Under the pieces are notes generated by a model, which saw only the letters and a list, made by a program, of their open reading frames with translations, was not told the origin of the DNA and made no database searches. Source: Bacteroidales bacterium UBA1223 (GTDB lineage: Bacteria; Bacteroidota; Bacteroidia; Bacteroidales; P3). Taken from it: a stretch of DNA of 64,000 bases. Position numbers and translations under genes: made by a program. Positions 44,209 to 53,266 of the stretch are shown one piece after another. Position 1 is the stretch's first letter, and the number at the start of each line of letters is the position of its first letter. The stretch spans positions 18,310-82,309 of the forward strand of contig DBXB01000025.1 in the NCBI GenBank assembly GCA_002309155.1. The letters run 5' to 3'.

Positions 44209-44706
44209 ATGAACAATCCGTTAGTTAGTCCTGGCCTGGGTGTTATTTTCTGGATGATCGTCGCTTTCGGCATCTTGGCATTTATCCTCATGAAATGGGG
44301 ATGGCCGGTGATTTTGAAATCGCTCGATGAGAGGGAGAAAGCTATAAGCGACTCGCTTGAGGCCGCCGACAAGATGAAGAAGGAGATGGAAAACCTTCAG
44401 GTGAAGAATGAAGAGCTTTTGAAAGAGGCAAAAGTGCAGCGTGACGAGATACTGCGTAATGCCCGTCTTGCAGGTGAGCAGATTGTCGAGGATGCGCGTG
44501 CCAAGGCGACTGTCGAGGCTGACAGAATTGTAGAAAATGCCAGAGAGAATATCAACTATGAGAAACTCAAGGCAATGCACGACCTCAAGAACCAGATAGC
44601 CAATCTCTCGATAGAAATTGCCGAGAAACTTATCAAGAGCGAGCTTGAGGACAAGCAGAAAGCTACGGAGTTTGTTGCCAAAGAGTTGGAAGACGCACAG
44701 TTCTAA
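44209..44706 (+). CDS. atpF: ATP synthase F0 subunit b
   Basis: 165 residues: an N-terminal TM helix (LGVIFWMIVAFGILAFILM) and then a long charged helix from ILKSLDEREKAISDSLEAAD onward, which forms the peripheral stalk dimer. The motif LDEREKAI is typical for bacterial b subunits. It lies between atpE and atpH in standard order. Confidence 0.95.
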   Translation: MNNPLVSPGLGVIFWMIVAFGILAFILMKWGWPVILKSLDEREKAISDSLEAADKMKKEMENLQVKNEELLKEAKVQRDEILRNARLAGEQIVEDARAKATVEADRIVENARENINYEKLKAMHDLKNQIANLSIEIAEKLIKSELEDKQKATEFVAKELEDAQF

Positions 44707-44721
44707 CCAAGATTATTCGAC

Positions 44722-45279
44722 GTGGAAGACTACAGAATAAATATCAATTACGCCAAGGCTCTTTTTATGGTCGCCACCGACGAGAACCAACTCGACGCAG
44801 TGAATGACGATATGCGGTTGGTGCATTCGGTATGTGCCGACAATCACATATTGAATGTGGTTTTTGCCAATCCTTTCATTCAGGAAGGGAAGAAGATTGC
44901 TATATTGAAAGATATTTTTGATGATAAGATATCGAAAATCAGTATGCTGTTTATCTCTTTTGTGGTGAAGAAACGCCGCACCGTGAATCTGAAGGGCATC
45001 TCCAATGCTTTTGTGGAACTGTATCGTAAAGAGAAAAACGTTGTTCTCTCTCATCTGGTAACCGCCACAGAGGTCGACGAGTCTGCCCGTCGGTCGGTGA
45101 TTGATAAAATTGCTGAATATACTGGTAAGGTCGTTGAGTTAGAGTCGGAAGTGAATCCGGAAATCCTTGGTGGTTTTGGAATAACATTCGACAATAATAT
45201 GTATGATGACAGTATCAGCACAGCCATCAACAAACTGAGAAAAGAGTTTAGCAAGAATGTGTATGAGAGTAAACTGTAA
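44722..45279 (+). CDS. atpH: ATP synthase F1 subunit delta
   Basis: 185 residues with a GTG start (VEDYRININYAKALFMVA) 15 bp after atpF. The N-terminal helical domain (ALFMVATDENQLDAVNDDM) and the C-terminal ESEVNPEILGGFGITFDNNMYDDS motif are the OSCP/delta signature. The subunit links the b stalk to the alpha subunits at the top of F1. Confidence 0.94.
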   Translation: MEDYRININYAKALFMVATDENQLDAVNDDMRLVHSVCADNHILNVVFANPFIQEGKKIAILKDIFDDKISKISMLFISFVVKKRRTVNLKGISNAFVELYRKEKNVVLSHLVTATEVDESARRSVIDKIAEYTGKVVELESEVNPEILGGFGITFDNNMYDDSISTAINKLRKEFSKNVYESKL

Positions 45280-45335
45280 CGAATTAATAATATCCCTAAC
45301 TATATATCCCCTTTAACCTTTATAATCCCTAATTT

Positions 45336-46916
45336 ATGTCAGAGATAAAACCTGCCGAAGTATCGGCGATATTAAAGAAACAACTTGCTGAAGTAGACCT
45401 CGATGTGGCGTTGGAAGAAATCGGCACCGTACTTACCGTCGGTGACGGCATCGCCCGCGTTTATGGTCTTAACAATGCCCAGTCGGGTGAGTTGGTGGAA
45501 TTCGCAACCGGGGAACAAGGTATTGTCCAGAACTTGGAGGAGGATAATGTGGGTATAGTCATGCTGGCAGAGTCCAACACCATCAATGAGGGCGACACCG
45601 TGAAACGTACCAAACGTATCGCTTCGGTAAAAGTCGGTGAGAAACTTGTGGGTAGAGTCATCAACACCATTGGTGAGCCTATTGATGGCAAAGGTCCTAT
45701 TGAGGGAGAGTTGTATGATATGCCAATCGAACGTAAAGCCCCTGGCGTTATATTCCGTCAGCCTGTCGAGCAGCCGCTCCAGACTGGTATCAAGGCTATA
45801 GACTCGATGATACCCATTGGAAGAGGCCAGCGTGAGCTTATTATCGGCGACCGTCAGACGGGTAAGACAGCCATTGCTATAGACACTATCATCAACCAGA
45901 AGAATTTCTACGATGCCGGCGACCCTGTATACTGTATCTATGTCGCCTGCGGACAGAAAGGCTCGACTGTTGCCAACTTGGTAAAGAACCTGGAGGAGAA
46001 GGGCGCCATGGATTATACCATTGTCGTTGCCGCCACAGCATCCGACCCCGCCGCTATGCAGTTCTACGCTCCCTTTGCCGGAGCCGCTATTGGCGAGTAT
46101 TTCCGTGACACAGGTCGCAACGCGCTTGTCATTTACGACGACCTCAGCAAGCAGGCTGTAGCTTATCGTGAAGTCTCACTTCTGCTCCGTCGCCCGCCCG
46201 GACGTGAGGCTTATCCCGGAGATGTCTTCTATCTCCATTCGCGTCTGCTTGAACGTGCCGCCCGCATTATCCAAAGCGACGAGATAGCAAGTCAGATGAA
46301 CGACCTTCCGGTGGCTTTGAAAGACAAGGTGAAAGGTGGTGGTTCACTCACTGCGTTGCCTATCATCGAGACTCAAGCCGGTGACGTGTCGGCGTATATC
46401 CCGACAAACGTTATCTCCATCACCGATGGACAGATATTCCTTGAGACAAACCTCTTCAACTCTGGAGTACGTCCCGCCATCAATGTCGGTATCTCGGTCT
46501 CTCGAGTGGGTGGTAAGGCTCAGATTAAGTCCATGAAGAAGATTGCCGGTACACTTAAACTCGACCAGGCTCAGTATCGTGAACTTGAGGCTTTCTCCAA
46601 ATTCGGCAGTGACCTTGACGCCGCTACCAAGGCGGTGCTTGACAAGGGTGTGCGAAATGTGGAGATATTGAAACAACCTCAGTATACCCCTATGCCTGTT
46701 GAAGAGCAGGTCGCCATCATCTTCTGCGGTACCAATGGTCTGATCCAGAAAGTTCCCGTGGATAAGGTTCATAATTTCGAAACAGAGTACCTCTTCTATC
46801 TACGCCAGAATCACTCCCAACTGTTGTCCAACCTTAAGAGTGGAAAGCTTCTCGACGAGGATTTGGCAACCATGCGTAAAGTCGCGGCGGATTTGAGCGC
46901 CAAGTATTCTAAATAG
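45336..46916 (+). CDS. atpA: ATP synthase F1 subunit alpha
   Basis: 526 residues. The beta-barrel domain ([20 protein letters not shown]), the P-loop [14 protein letters not shown] (about residues 171-184), the alpha-specific [16 protein letters not shown] segment and the signature [17 protein letters not shown] are all present. Noncatalytic nucleotide-binding subunit of F1. The start is [17 protein letters not shown], 56 bp after atpH. Confidence 0.98.
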   Translation: MSEIKPAEVSAILKKQLAEVDLDVALEEIGTVLTVGDGIARVYGLNNAQSGELVEFATGEQGIVQNLEEDNVGIVMLAESNTINEGDTVKRTKRIASVKVGEKLVGRVINTIGEPIDGKGPIEGELYDMPIERKAPGVIFRQPVEQPLQTGIKAIDSMIPIGRGQRELIIGDRQTGKTAIAIDTIINQKNFYDAGDPVYCIYVACGQKGSTVANLVKNLEEKGAMDYTIVVAATASDPAAMQFYAPFAGAAIGEYFRDTGRNALVIYDDLSKQAVAYREVSLLLRRPPGREAYPGDVFYLHSRLLERAARIIQSDEIASQMNDLPVALKDKVKGGGSLTALPIIETQAGDVSAYIPTNVISITDGQIFLETNLFNSGVRPAINVGISVSRVGGKAQIKSMKKIAGTLKLDQAQYRELEAFSKFGSDLDAATKAVLDKGVRNVEILKQPQYTPMPVEEQVAIIFCGTNGLIQKVPVDKVHNFETEYLFYLRQNHSQLLSNLKSGKLLDEDLATMRKVAADLSAKYSK

Positions 46917-46964
46917 TTCTTGAATTTCGAAGTTCATTATTGATGAATTCTTAATCGTAACTCA

Positions 46965-47840
46965 ATGGCCAATTTAAAGGAAGTTCGAACCCGCATTGCC
47001 TCGGTGAGCAGCACTCAGCAAATCACCTCTGCCATGAAGATGGTATCTGCCGCCAAATTCCGCAGGGCACAGATAGCCATTCTCGGAATGCGTCCTTACG
47101 CTTCTCAGCTGAATGAGATAATGAGTGATATCGATGTCGAGGACGGCGTGATGACCCCATATCATGAAACGCGACAGCCCGATAAAGTGTTGTTAGTGGT
47201 CGTGACTTCAAACAAAGGTCTTTGCGGTGCATTTAACTCCAACGTCATCAAGCAAGCGTCAGCTCGCCTTGAGTATTATAGAACCTCGGGATGTGAGAGC
47301 GTGCGTTTGATTACCATCGGAAAGCGTGGAACAGAGTTTTTCTCCAAGCAGAAAGATCTGGTTCTAAAATCGTATGACGCCATTCTCGATGCACCTGCAT
47401 TTGATGAAGTGTCGGCTATATGCGAGAGTCTTATGTCTTCATTCTGCGACAAGGAGTATGACCGTATAGAGCTGGTGTATAACCAATTCAAAAACTCGCT
47501 CACACAAATCCTCTCTACCGAGCAGTTCTTGCCTATAGTGACTAAATCGTCAAACTCTGCGTCAACTGCCAAGACCCGTCATGACTATATCTACGAGCCC
47601 GACAAGGTGACAATCCTCAAGGAGATGGTGCCTATGACGTTGCGGTCTCAGTTCTACCGAGTCATACTCGATTCGTTGGCGGCAGAGCATGGCGCCCGTA
47701 TGACAGCTATGCAGAAGGCTACGGATAATGCAACGGAGTTGCTTAAGGATTTGAAATTGAGCTATAACAAAGCGCGTCAGGCGGCTATCACCAACGAGAT
47801 TATCGAGATAGTTAGTGGCTCTGAGGCATTGAAAGGATAA
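46965..47840 (+). CDS. atpG: ATP synthase F1 subunit gamma
   Basis: 291 residues. The N-terminal helix (LKEVRTRIASVSSTQQITSA MKMVSAAKFRRAQ) and C-terminal helix (AARMTAMQKATDNATELL-type, here GARMTAMQKATDNATELLKD, then YNKARQAAITNEIIEIV) make the rotor coiled coil; the middle KGLCGAFNSNVIK segment is a family hallmark. It is the last ATPase gene here: beta (atpD) and epsilon (atpC), as well as subunit a, are not in the window. A transporter gene follows directly. Confidence 0.97.
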   Translation: MANLKEVRTRIASVSSTQQITSAMKMVSAAKFRRAQIAILGMRPYASQLNEIMSDIDVEDGVMTPYHETRQPDKVLLVVVTSNKGLCGAFNSNVIKQASARLEYYRTSGCESVRLITIGKRGTEFFSKQKDLVLKSYDAILDAPAFDEVSAICESLMSSFCDKEYDRIELVYNQFKNSLTQILSTEQFLPIVTKSSNSASTAKTRHDYIYEPDKVTILKEMVPMTLRSQFYRVILDSLAAEHGARMTAMQKATDNATELLKDLKLSYNKARQAAITNEIIEIVSGSEALKG

Positions 47841-47858
47841 TTGTATTTTATTGATAAT

Positions 47859-49166
47859 ATGGATAAAAAACAGAATTACACAATTCCAATCATCGTGATG
47901 ATTTTCATCTTCGCGATGATTTCTTTTGTTACCAATATGGCCGCTCCATTCGGCAATATCTGGAAGAACAGTTATGAGTGGTCCGGTATGCTTGGCAATA
48001 TGATGAATTTCCTGGCTTACCTTATTATGGGTATTCCCGCCGGAAAGCTGTTGTCGAAGATTGGTTACAAGAAAACTGCACTGATAGCCATGGGTATTGG
48101 ATTTGCCGGTGTGCTTATCCAATATTTGTCCAGCCTGTGGGGGGCTAATGTTGACACCTTCACTGTTGGAGGACAGCCGGTCAAGCTCAATTTCTTGATT
48201 TATCTTACGGGGGCTTTTGTTTGTGGATTCTGTGTCTGCATGCTTAACACTGTCGTTAACCCCATGCTTAACCTGCTGGGTGGTGGCGGCAACCGTGGCA
48301 ACCAGCTTATTCAGACAGGAGGAACGCTGAATTCCCTTACAGGAACTCTGACTCCCTTGCTGGTCGGCGCACTGATCGGACAGGTCACTGACCGTACCTC
48401 GATGAGCGACGTGTCCCCGTTGCTGTTCATCGCTATGGGTGTGTTTGCCATCGCTTTCCTGATTATCTTTTTTGTGAATATCCCCGAACCAAATCTTGGC
48501 CGTAACAGTAATGTGTCGGGAGAGAAGAGCAAATACAGCGCATGGAGTTTCCGCCATCTGGTTCTCGGTGTTGTGGCTATTTTCTTCTATGTTGGCATAG
48601 AGGTTGGTATTCCCGGCGAATTGAATTTCTATCTTACCGACGATCCTCTCTGTGGTGCCGCCATAGGTGGAGCTGTCGCAGCCATGTATTGGTTGCTCAT
48701 GATGGTCGGCCGTGCCGCTAGTACGGCAATAAGTGGCAAGGTCTCAACCCGTGCCCAGCTGATAACAGTATCGGTGACAGCCATAGTCTTTGTCCTTGTC
48801 GCCATCATACTTCCGAGCGATATCAGAGTCTCGATGCCCGGTTACAGTGTCGCCGATGGATTCTCGATGTTCCAGGTGCCTCTGAGCGCACTATTCCTTG
48901 TCCTCTGCGGACTCTGCACCTCATTGATGTGGGGCGGTATTTTCAACCTCTCTGTCGAAGGATTGGGTAAATACACTGAGCAGGCGTCAGGAATATTTAT
49001 GATGATGGTCGTCGGTGGTGGCGTGATGCCTCTTATTCAGAATGCAATAGGCAAGAGCGTCGGATATATCGCAAGCTATTGGCTTGTGGTTGCCATGCTC
49101 GTCTATATACTATTTTATGCTCTGGTGGGATCCAAGAATGTCAATAAAGATATCCCTACAGAGTAA
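47859..49166 (+). CDS. MFS sugar permease-like transporter
   Basis: 435 residues from MDKKQNYTIPIIVMIF; an upstream in-frame start at 47841 directly at the atpG stop is open but adds only MYFIDN. About twelve TM helices are present. The N-terminal half has AYLIMGIPAGKLLSKIGYKK, the MFS loop 2-3 motif, and the second half GMPGYSVADGF-like loops. The early shape (SFVTNMAAPFGN) resembles FucP/GlcP-type sugar:H+ symporters. The substrate is not determinable. It follows atpG closely but is not functionally linked to it. Confidence 0.8.
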   Translation: MDKKQNYTIPIIVMIFIFAMISFVTNMAAPFGNIWKNSYEWSGMLGNMMNFLAYLIMGIPAGKLLSKIGYKKTALIAMGIGFAGVLIQYLSSLWGANVDTFTVGGQPVKLNFLIYLTGAFVCGFCVCMLNTVVNPMLNLLGGGGNRGNQLIQTGGTLNSLTGTLTPLLVGALIGQVTDRTSMSDVSPLLFIAMGVFAIAFLIIFFVNIPEPNLGRNSNVSGEKSKYSAWSFRHLVLGVVAIFFYVGIEVGIPGELNFYLTDDPLCGAAIGGAVAAMYWLLMMVGRAASTAISGKVSTRAQLITVSVTAIVFVLVAIILPSDIRVSMPGYSVADGFSMFQVPLSALFLVLCGLCTSLMWGGIFNLSVEGLGKYTEQASGIFMMMVVGGGVMPLIQNAIGKSVGYIASYWLVVAMLVYILFYALVGSKNVNKDIPTE

Positions 49167-49175
49167 TTATTAACA

Positions 49176-49213
49176 CAGGGGTCCTTGCTAAACCCCCTTT
49201 AACAAAACAAGAA
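49176..49213 (+). promoter_or_regulatory. preQ1-I riboswitch controlling yhhQ-queF
   Basis: The 38 nt before the yhhQ ATG fold as the class I preQ1 aptamer. P1 pairs AGGGG (49177-49181) with CCCCT (49194-49198), and the pseudoknot P2 pairs CTTG (49184-49187) with CAAG (49208-49211). C49193 is the preQ1-pairing C, and the A-rich tail TTAACAAAACAAG is nearly identical to that of the well-studied Thermoanaerobacter aptamer. The tail touches the start codon, so ligand binding should block translation initiation. The downstream genes are both in queuosine supply, which fits exactly. Confidence 0.93.
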
Positions 49214-49924
49214 ATGAGTAACCGTAAGTTACAGGTCAGTTACCTGTTTTTAGTCCTTGTCGCACTTTTCTGTGTGTGTCTGGTGGCATCCAACCTCTTC
49301 GCCGCCAAGCCTTTTACCTTCGGACACCTTTCCTTTACAGGTGCCATACTTATTTTCCCATTGAGCTACATCATCAATGATGTGGTTGCCGAGGTGTGGG
49401 GATTCCGAAAAGCCAGGGCGCTTATATGGCTTGCCTTTGGATTGAATTTCTTCTTTGTGATTGCAGGCTTCATTGTGGATATTATTCCTGGGGCTCCATG
49501 GTGGGAAGAGACTGCGTCGAGTGGATTCCATGCTGTCTTTGGACTTGCTCCCCGTGTTGCGGGAGCGTCGTTTCTGGCTTTCATCGTCGGTTCATATGTC
49601 AATGCTATGGTCATTTCGAAGATGAAGGTGCGTCAGAAGGGGCGTTTCTTTGTCGTAAGAGCGGTGGTCAGCAGCCTCTTTGGGGAGCTGTGCGATTCGA
49701 TGATATTCTTCCCGATAGCACTGGCCGGAGTTGTTATCCCTTGGAGTCAGATGCCTACATTTGTCCTGTGGCAGGTGTTGCTGAAGACTGCGTATGAAAT
49801 AGTTATCCTCCCGATAACAGTCCGTGTTGTGAGATGGGTGAAGAAATATGAGGGCGTTGATGTTTATGACGTTAATATAAAGTATACGCTCTGGCCTGAA
49901 AGAATGAAAAGCCAAAACAACTAA
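49214..49924 (+). CDS. yhhQ: Queuosine precursor transporter (YhhQ/QPTR family)
   Basis: 236 residues, about six TM helices, DUF165/QPTR family: [37 protein letters not shown] and the [12 protein letters not shown] segment. These proteins import preQ0/preQ1. It lies right after a preQ1-I riboswitch and 8 bp before queF, giving a compact salvage-and-reduction operon for the modified base queuosine. Confidence 0.93.
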   Translation: MSNRKLQVSYLFLVLVALFCVCLVASNLFAAKPFTFGHLSFTGAILIFPLSYIINDVVAEVWGFRKARALIWLAFGLNFFFVIAGFIVDIIPGAPWWEETASSGFHAVFGLAPRVAGASFLAFIVGSYVNAMVISKMKVRQKGRFFVVRAVVSSLFGELCDSMIFFPIALAGVVIPWSQMPTFVLWQVLLKTAYEIVILPITVRVVRWVKKYEGVDVYDVNIKYTLWPERMKSQNN

Positions 49925-49932
49925 AACGTACC

Positions 49933-50391
49933 ATGAATAGACAGTCAGATAATTTGCAGGCTCTGGGCAATCGGAGCGAATATTCAACAGATTACAATCC
50001 CAAGGTCCTCGAAACATTTGAGAATCTTCATCAGGAAAATGATTATTGGGTCGAGTTCCTCTGTCCGGAATTCACCACGCTGTGCCCTATCACAGGTCAG
50101 CCTGATTTTGCCGAGATAGTGATACGATATATACCGGATAAGAGAATGGTGGAGAGCAAGAGCCTGAAACTCTATCTTTTCTCATTCCGTAATCATGGTG
50201 ATTTCCATGAGGATTGTGTCAATATCATCATGAAAGATTTGATCAAGCTTATGGACCCTCGTTATATCGAAGTCTTAGGACGTTTCGTTCCCCGTGGTGG
50301 TATAGCCATTCATCCCTATGCCAACTATGGTCGTCCGGGTACAAAGTATGAGGAGATGGCATTGCACCGCATGTCAAACTACAAGCTTTAG
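49933..50391 (+). CDS. queF: NADPH-dependent 7-cyano-7-deazaguanine reductase QueF
   Basis: 152 residues, the short unimodal QueF. The active-site Cys is in [15 protein letters not shown], and the E-S-K-S-L-K-L motif ([15 protein letters not shown]) binds NADPH/substrate; [12 protein letters not shown] follows. It reduces preQ0 to preQ1. With yhhQ it is under preQ1 riboswitch control. Length and motifs fit the family precisely. Confidence 0.97.
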   Translation: MNRQSDNLQALGNRSEYSTDYNPKVLETFENLHQENDYWVEFLCPEFTTLCPITGQPDFAEIVIRYIPDKRMVESKSLKLYLFSFRNHGDFHEDCVNIIMKDLIKLMDPRYIEVLGRFVPRGGIAIHPYANYGRPGTKYEEMALHRMSNYKL

Positions 50392-50406
50392 GAAGAATTA
50401 GAATCC

Positions 50407-50901
50407 TCAGACAAACAATTCTTTGATGACGAAGATTATGGCGAAGACGCCATAGGCGAGCTTCAATCCTGTGCCTGTAAGGAACCCCAGGAAGGCTCCC
50501 CATGCCGCGCGGAGGGCATCCTGACGTTGTTTCCCTGAAATAAGTTCACCGACAAGAGCACCGATAAAGGGCCAGAAGATAACTCCGATGAGTCCTTGAG
50601 GGCCGAAGGGTAGTCCAATGATGGAGATGACGAGGCCGATATTGCAGCCCCAAACTCCATATTTGCTGCCTCCGTGTCGCTTGGTGCTCCAAGAGGGTAC
50701 CACATAGTCGAGTATAGTGATGACTATGGCGGCGATGGCAGTGCCAATAAGAAAACCAGTACTGAACTGAGCCGCGTCGCTCAGGTGAATAAGCAATAGG
50801 GCCAGCCAGCTGAACGGAGGTCCTGGTAGTCCCGGAATTATCGACCCCAATATGCCGACCAGAGCGGCCAAGACAGCAAGTATGATGATGACGGTATTCA
50901 T
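50407..50901 (-). CDS. DUF456 membrane protein
   Basis: 164 residues, about four TM helices and rich in glycine: GSIIPGLPGPPFSWLALLLI at the start and FGPQGLIGVIFWPFIGALVGELI in the middle are the DUF456 signature. Function unknown. It converges with queF with only 15 bp between the stops. Confidence 0.88.
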   Translation of the reverse strand: MNTVIIILAVLAALVGILGSIIPGLPGPPFSWLALLLIHLSDAAQFSTGFLIGTAIAAIVITILDYVVPSWSTKRHGGSKYGVWGCNIGLVISIIGLPFGPQGLIGVIFWPFIGALVGELISGKQRQDALRAAWGAFLGFLTGTGLKLAYGVFAIIFVIKELFV

Positions 50902-50942
50902 GCTAGAGGTTGGTTTGTTATAGAAACTTGATTGTGCTTCTT

Positions 50943-51161
50943 TTATTGTGAAGTGCCGATTATTTCCTCTTTGGGAGTATCGGTGTCATACACCTCTGCT
51001 CGGAACCGATTGGGCTGTCCATAACCTTGTATATATAAAAATGGGGCGTCAGTATGACGCCCCTGGAACAGTTGCTTTGGGATATACACATTAATAGAGC
51101 CTGTTCCGCTGCTTTCTTCTGTTCTTGATGTGTATATTGCTAAAAAAGTGAATATGAGTTT
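50943..51161 (-). pseudogene. Possible decayed ORF downstream of the PH-like gene
   Basis: A 72-codon open frame without any ATG, GTG or TTG near its beginning; the first possible start is an internal GTG. Its translation looks protein-like (INVYIPKQLFQGRHTDAPFL, then YIQGYGQPNRFRAEVYDTD). It runs through the perfect hairpin at 51043-51063, which resembles a terminator, so it may be a decayed gene fragment or chance. Confidence 0.25.
51037..51063 (-). terminator. Terminator at the end of the kinase/phosphatase gene cluster
   Basis: Perfect 9-bp stem GGGGCGTCA-GTA-TGACGCCCC (51043-51063). On the minus strand ATTTTTATATA follows. It lies 129 bp after the stop of the PH-like gene. Confidence 0.75.
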
Positions 51162-51191
51162 CTATGGTTGTTTTATTGGTTTAATGGTTTA

Positions 51192-51464
51192 TCAACTGAG
51201 TAATTCCATGATATTTCTCGCATCACTCTTCTTGAACCCTTGGGCTCTGATAGTTCGTCCGCCGGTGGTCTCTATCACGATGTCGGCGAAGAGGAGCCCC
51301 GAGCCGATATGCACGCTGGCAATATTGGCTCGAGTAACTACAGACTTCCGGTAACCAATAAGTGTCCCTTTGTAATAGATTACCTGAAAGTCGTCTATTT
51401 CCAGTCTGTCGGGAAAGATGGAATTGTCGTTACCTGATATTCTGCTAGCTACAAAAGCGTTCAT
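51192..51464 (-). CDS. Small PH-like domain protein
   Basis: 90 residues, beta-rich with one C-terminal helix. FPDRLEIDDFQVIYYKGTLI and ITTRANIASVHI-type strands (here VVTRANIASVHIGSG), then IVIETTGGRTIRAQGFKKSD and a final helix ARNIMELL, match the bacterial pleckstrin-homology-like fold. No signal peptide. It is separated by 1 bp from the next gene upstream and is the last gene of the cluster. Role unknown; such domains often bind lipids or partner proteins. Confidence 0.65.
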   Translation of the reverse strand: MNAFVASRISGNDNSIFPDRLEIDDFQVIYYKGTLIGYRKSVVTRANIASVHIGSGLLFADIVIETTGGRTIRAQGFKKSDARNIMELLS

Positions 51465-51465
51465 G

Positions 51466-51738
51466 TTATGAGAGTTTAGAGATTTCTATGGAATAATAGA
51501 TTAGTTTTGCGAGATGAATGATAAAGGCTATTGCGGCAGTGAGAAGGCCTAGAGTGAAGAATGAGAACAACTTTAGTACGAATCCTATACCTTCATGTTC
51601 CATAAATGAAGTGCCTTCGAAGATGTTTGTCATCCAGAGGGGTCTCACACTTTCCATGATGAGGACAGCCAGCCCTAATGTGCAGACCACTATTAGGGAT
51701 GACTTCCTCTTCTCGCGTAGTTCGTCAACGTAGCTCAT
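51466..51738 (-). CDS. Small two-TM membrane protein
   Basis: 90 residues. A short charged start (MSYVDELREKRK), TM1 (SSLIVVCTLGLAVLIMESV), a 20-residue loop and TM2 (LFSFFTLGLLTAAIAFIIHLA). No family recognised. It is separated by 1 bp from the genes on each side, so it is almost certainly translated with them. Confidence 0.6.
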   Translation of the reverse strand: MSYVDELREKRKSSLIVVCTLGLAVLIMESVRPLWMTNIFEGTSFMEHEGIGFVLKLFSFFTLGLLTAAIAFIIHLAKLIYYSIEISKLS

Positions 51739-51739
51739 A

Positions 51740-51946
51740 TTACCAGTCGATTTTCTTTCCGAGATTACCTTGGCAGAACTGAATGGCCAAAGCTACGTCT
51801 GTGCAGTCTGACAGGATATGCAGGATGTAGTGACCGTCATAATAACCGGTTTCGTAGGCTGCTAATCCGCCACAATTTTGATAAATCTGATCTGCTGCTT
51901 TTTCCCTGTCTTCATAGGTCGGGAAGCTCCATGTTGATACTTTCAT
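51740..51946 (-). CDS. Small cytoplasmic protein of unknown function
   Basis: 68 residues, no signal or TM helix: TYEDREKAADQIYQNCGGLA then YYDGHYILHILSDCTDVALA. The alternation of a helix, strand and helix resembles a small alpha/beta ferredoxin-like fold, but no family is recognised. It begins 110 bp downstream of the kinase stop and ends 1 bp before the two-TM protein gene. Confidence 0.55.
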   Translation of the reverse strand: MKVSTWSFPTYEDREKAADQIYQNCGGLAAYETGYYDGHYILHILSDCTDVALAIQFCQGNLGKKIDW

Positions 51947-52056
51947 GATTGTTTGGTATTAAATGGTTGATAATTAGGTGAATTAAAGATTTCTGTATTT
52001 GAATGCGTTATGGTTTTAATGTTTGGGATGGTGATGTTGGGTTAGTTGATGCTCTC

Positions 52057-53202
52057 TTATTTCAGTCCGAGAGTGAATTCTGCGACTACTTTCGAGCGTC
52101 GGACGCTGTAAATTGCAAGGGAGTCGCCCTCATTAACCGGCACGGGGGTTCGGGCAATGGCAGTACCGTTAATCATGAATTGGTTGGCTGATCCATCAGG
52201 GATGCTTAGTGACAGTCCACCGTCCTCGGATGAGACTTGGAGTACGTTCTCATCGTGGGATATGTAACGGTATATCTGATTGCCCATATCGTCGAGAATC
52301 TCCGGGAAGCAAATCTTGAAGAGACGGCGGTTGGCAGCAGTTCCGTTGGGAATAATCATCTGTTTGTCGCCGTGCTTCAGAATTACCAGTGTCAGTTTTG
52401 ACACCGATTTGCCATTGAGGGTGGAGAGTATAGTGTCGAGAGAGGGGCGATTCTTGGGCGAGGGGTCGAGGCACTTAACTATCATATCGTTGACGGCAGG
52501 GGTGACGTCTTCGGGATTCAGATCTATGGGTTCTTTGTATTGCTTTCGTTCCACCCATTTTGACCATTTGTCGAACGTTCCGTCAAAAAGGTGTTGATAG
52601 GGGTTGGCGCCGGTCAGTAGAATGGTTAGGACTATTCCCAGGGTGAAGATGTCAGATTGTTCGCTGATTTTGTCATCAGGACAGCGGTAGCCGTCAGTAC
52701 CGATGCTGGCTTTCACGGCCTTACCGTCGGGAACTGACCAGTCGAAGTCGGTGAGGACAATCTTCACGGGAGCATCAGAGACTACCATAACCTGTTCGGG
52801 TTTCAGGTCGTGGTGGATGATGCCCTGACCATGAATAAGTTGTACGCATCCCACGAGCTGTTTGGCAACCTCAAGGCGGCTCTCGTAGTCGAGATGGGTA
52901 TCCATCCACTCCGACAGGTTCACGCCTGGCAACAATTTCTTTACTTGGTAGAAGAGTCCGTCGACCACGAATTGTTCAACGATGGTCTCGATACTGTCAC
53001 CAAGACTGTTGAGACGAGGAACCATGATTTTCTGATTCTCTAAGAATTGTTTGAATTCGGGACTCATCTCGGTAGGGTCGCTGTAGGCTTTGAAGAAGTA
53101 CTTTTTGCCACCTTTCTCAGCGATATAGCTGTCGCAGTAACTACCGATATTTATCTTCTCAAGGATTTGATATCCATTGATTGTTTCTCCAGTTCGGATC
53201 AT
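52057..53202 (-). CDS. Ser/Thr protein kinase with FHA-like C-terminal domain
   Basis: 381 residues. Kinase domain, residues about 10-265: G-loop INIGSYCDSY, Lys K38 (YFFKAY), catalytic loop IIHHDLKPEQV (D132), then LTDFDW (D152) where DFG is replaced by DFD, a GTDGYRCPD activation segment and DIFTLGIVLTILLTGANPY. The catalytic Lys and Asp are kept. Residues about 280-380 are beta-rich and FHA-like (LSIPDGSANQFMINGTAI), suggesting phospho-Thr recognition. No TM helix. It lies 64 bp after the phosphatase gene, so kinase and phosphatase probably act on the same targets, perhaps the VWA protein or FHA ligands. Confidence 0.9.
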   Translation of the reverse strand: MIRTGETINGYQILEKINIGSYCDSYIAEKGGKKYFFKAYSDPTEMSPEFKQFLENQKIMVPRLNSLGDSIETIVEQFVVDGLFYQVKKLLPGVNLSEWMDTHLDYESRLEVAKQLVGCVQLIHGQGIIHHDLKPEQVMVVSDAPVKIVLTDFDWSVPDGKAVKASIGTDGYRCPDDKISEQSDIFTLGIVLTILLTGANPYQHLFDGTFDKWSKWVERKQYKEPIDLNPEDVTPAVNDMIVKCLDPSPKNRPSLDTILSTLNGKSVSKLTLVILKHGDKQMIIPNGTAANRRLFKICFPEILDDMGNQIYRYISHDENVLQVSSEDGGLSLSIPDGSANQFMINGTAIARTPVPVNEGDSLAIYSVRRSKVVAEFTLGLK

Positions 53203-53266
53203 GATGGTTTAGTTTTTTATATTATTCTGGTTTTGATTGAGATAATGTTTGGTTGTGGTTTTGCTG

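Noticed and set aside
47562..48557. A 331-codon minus-strand frame opposite atpG and the MFS gene
   Set aside because: Crosses two real genes; His/Gln/Ser-rich antisense translation with no protein pattern.
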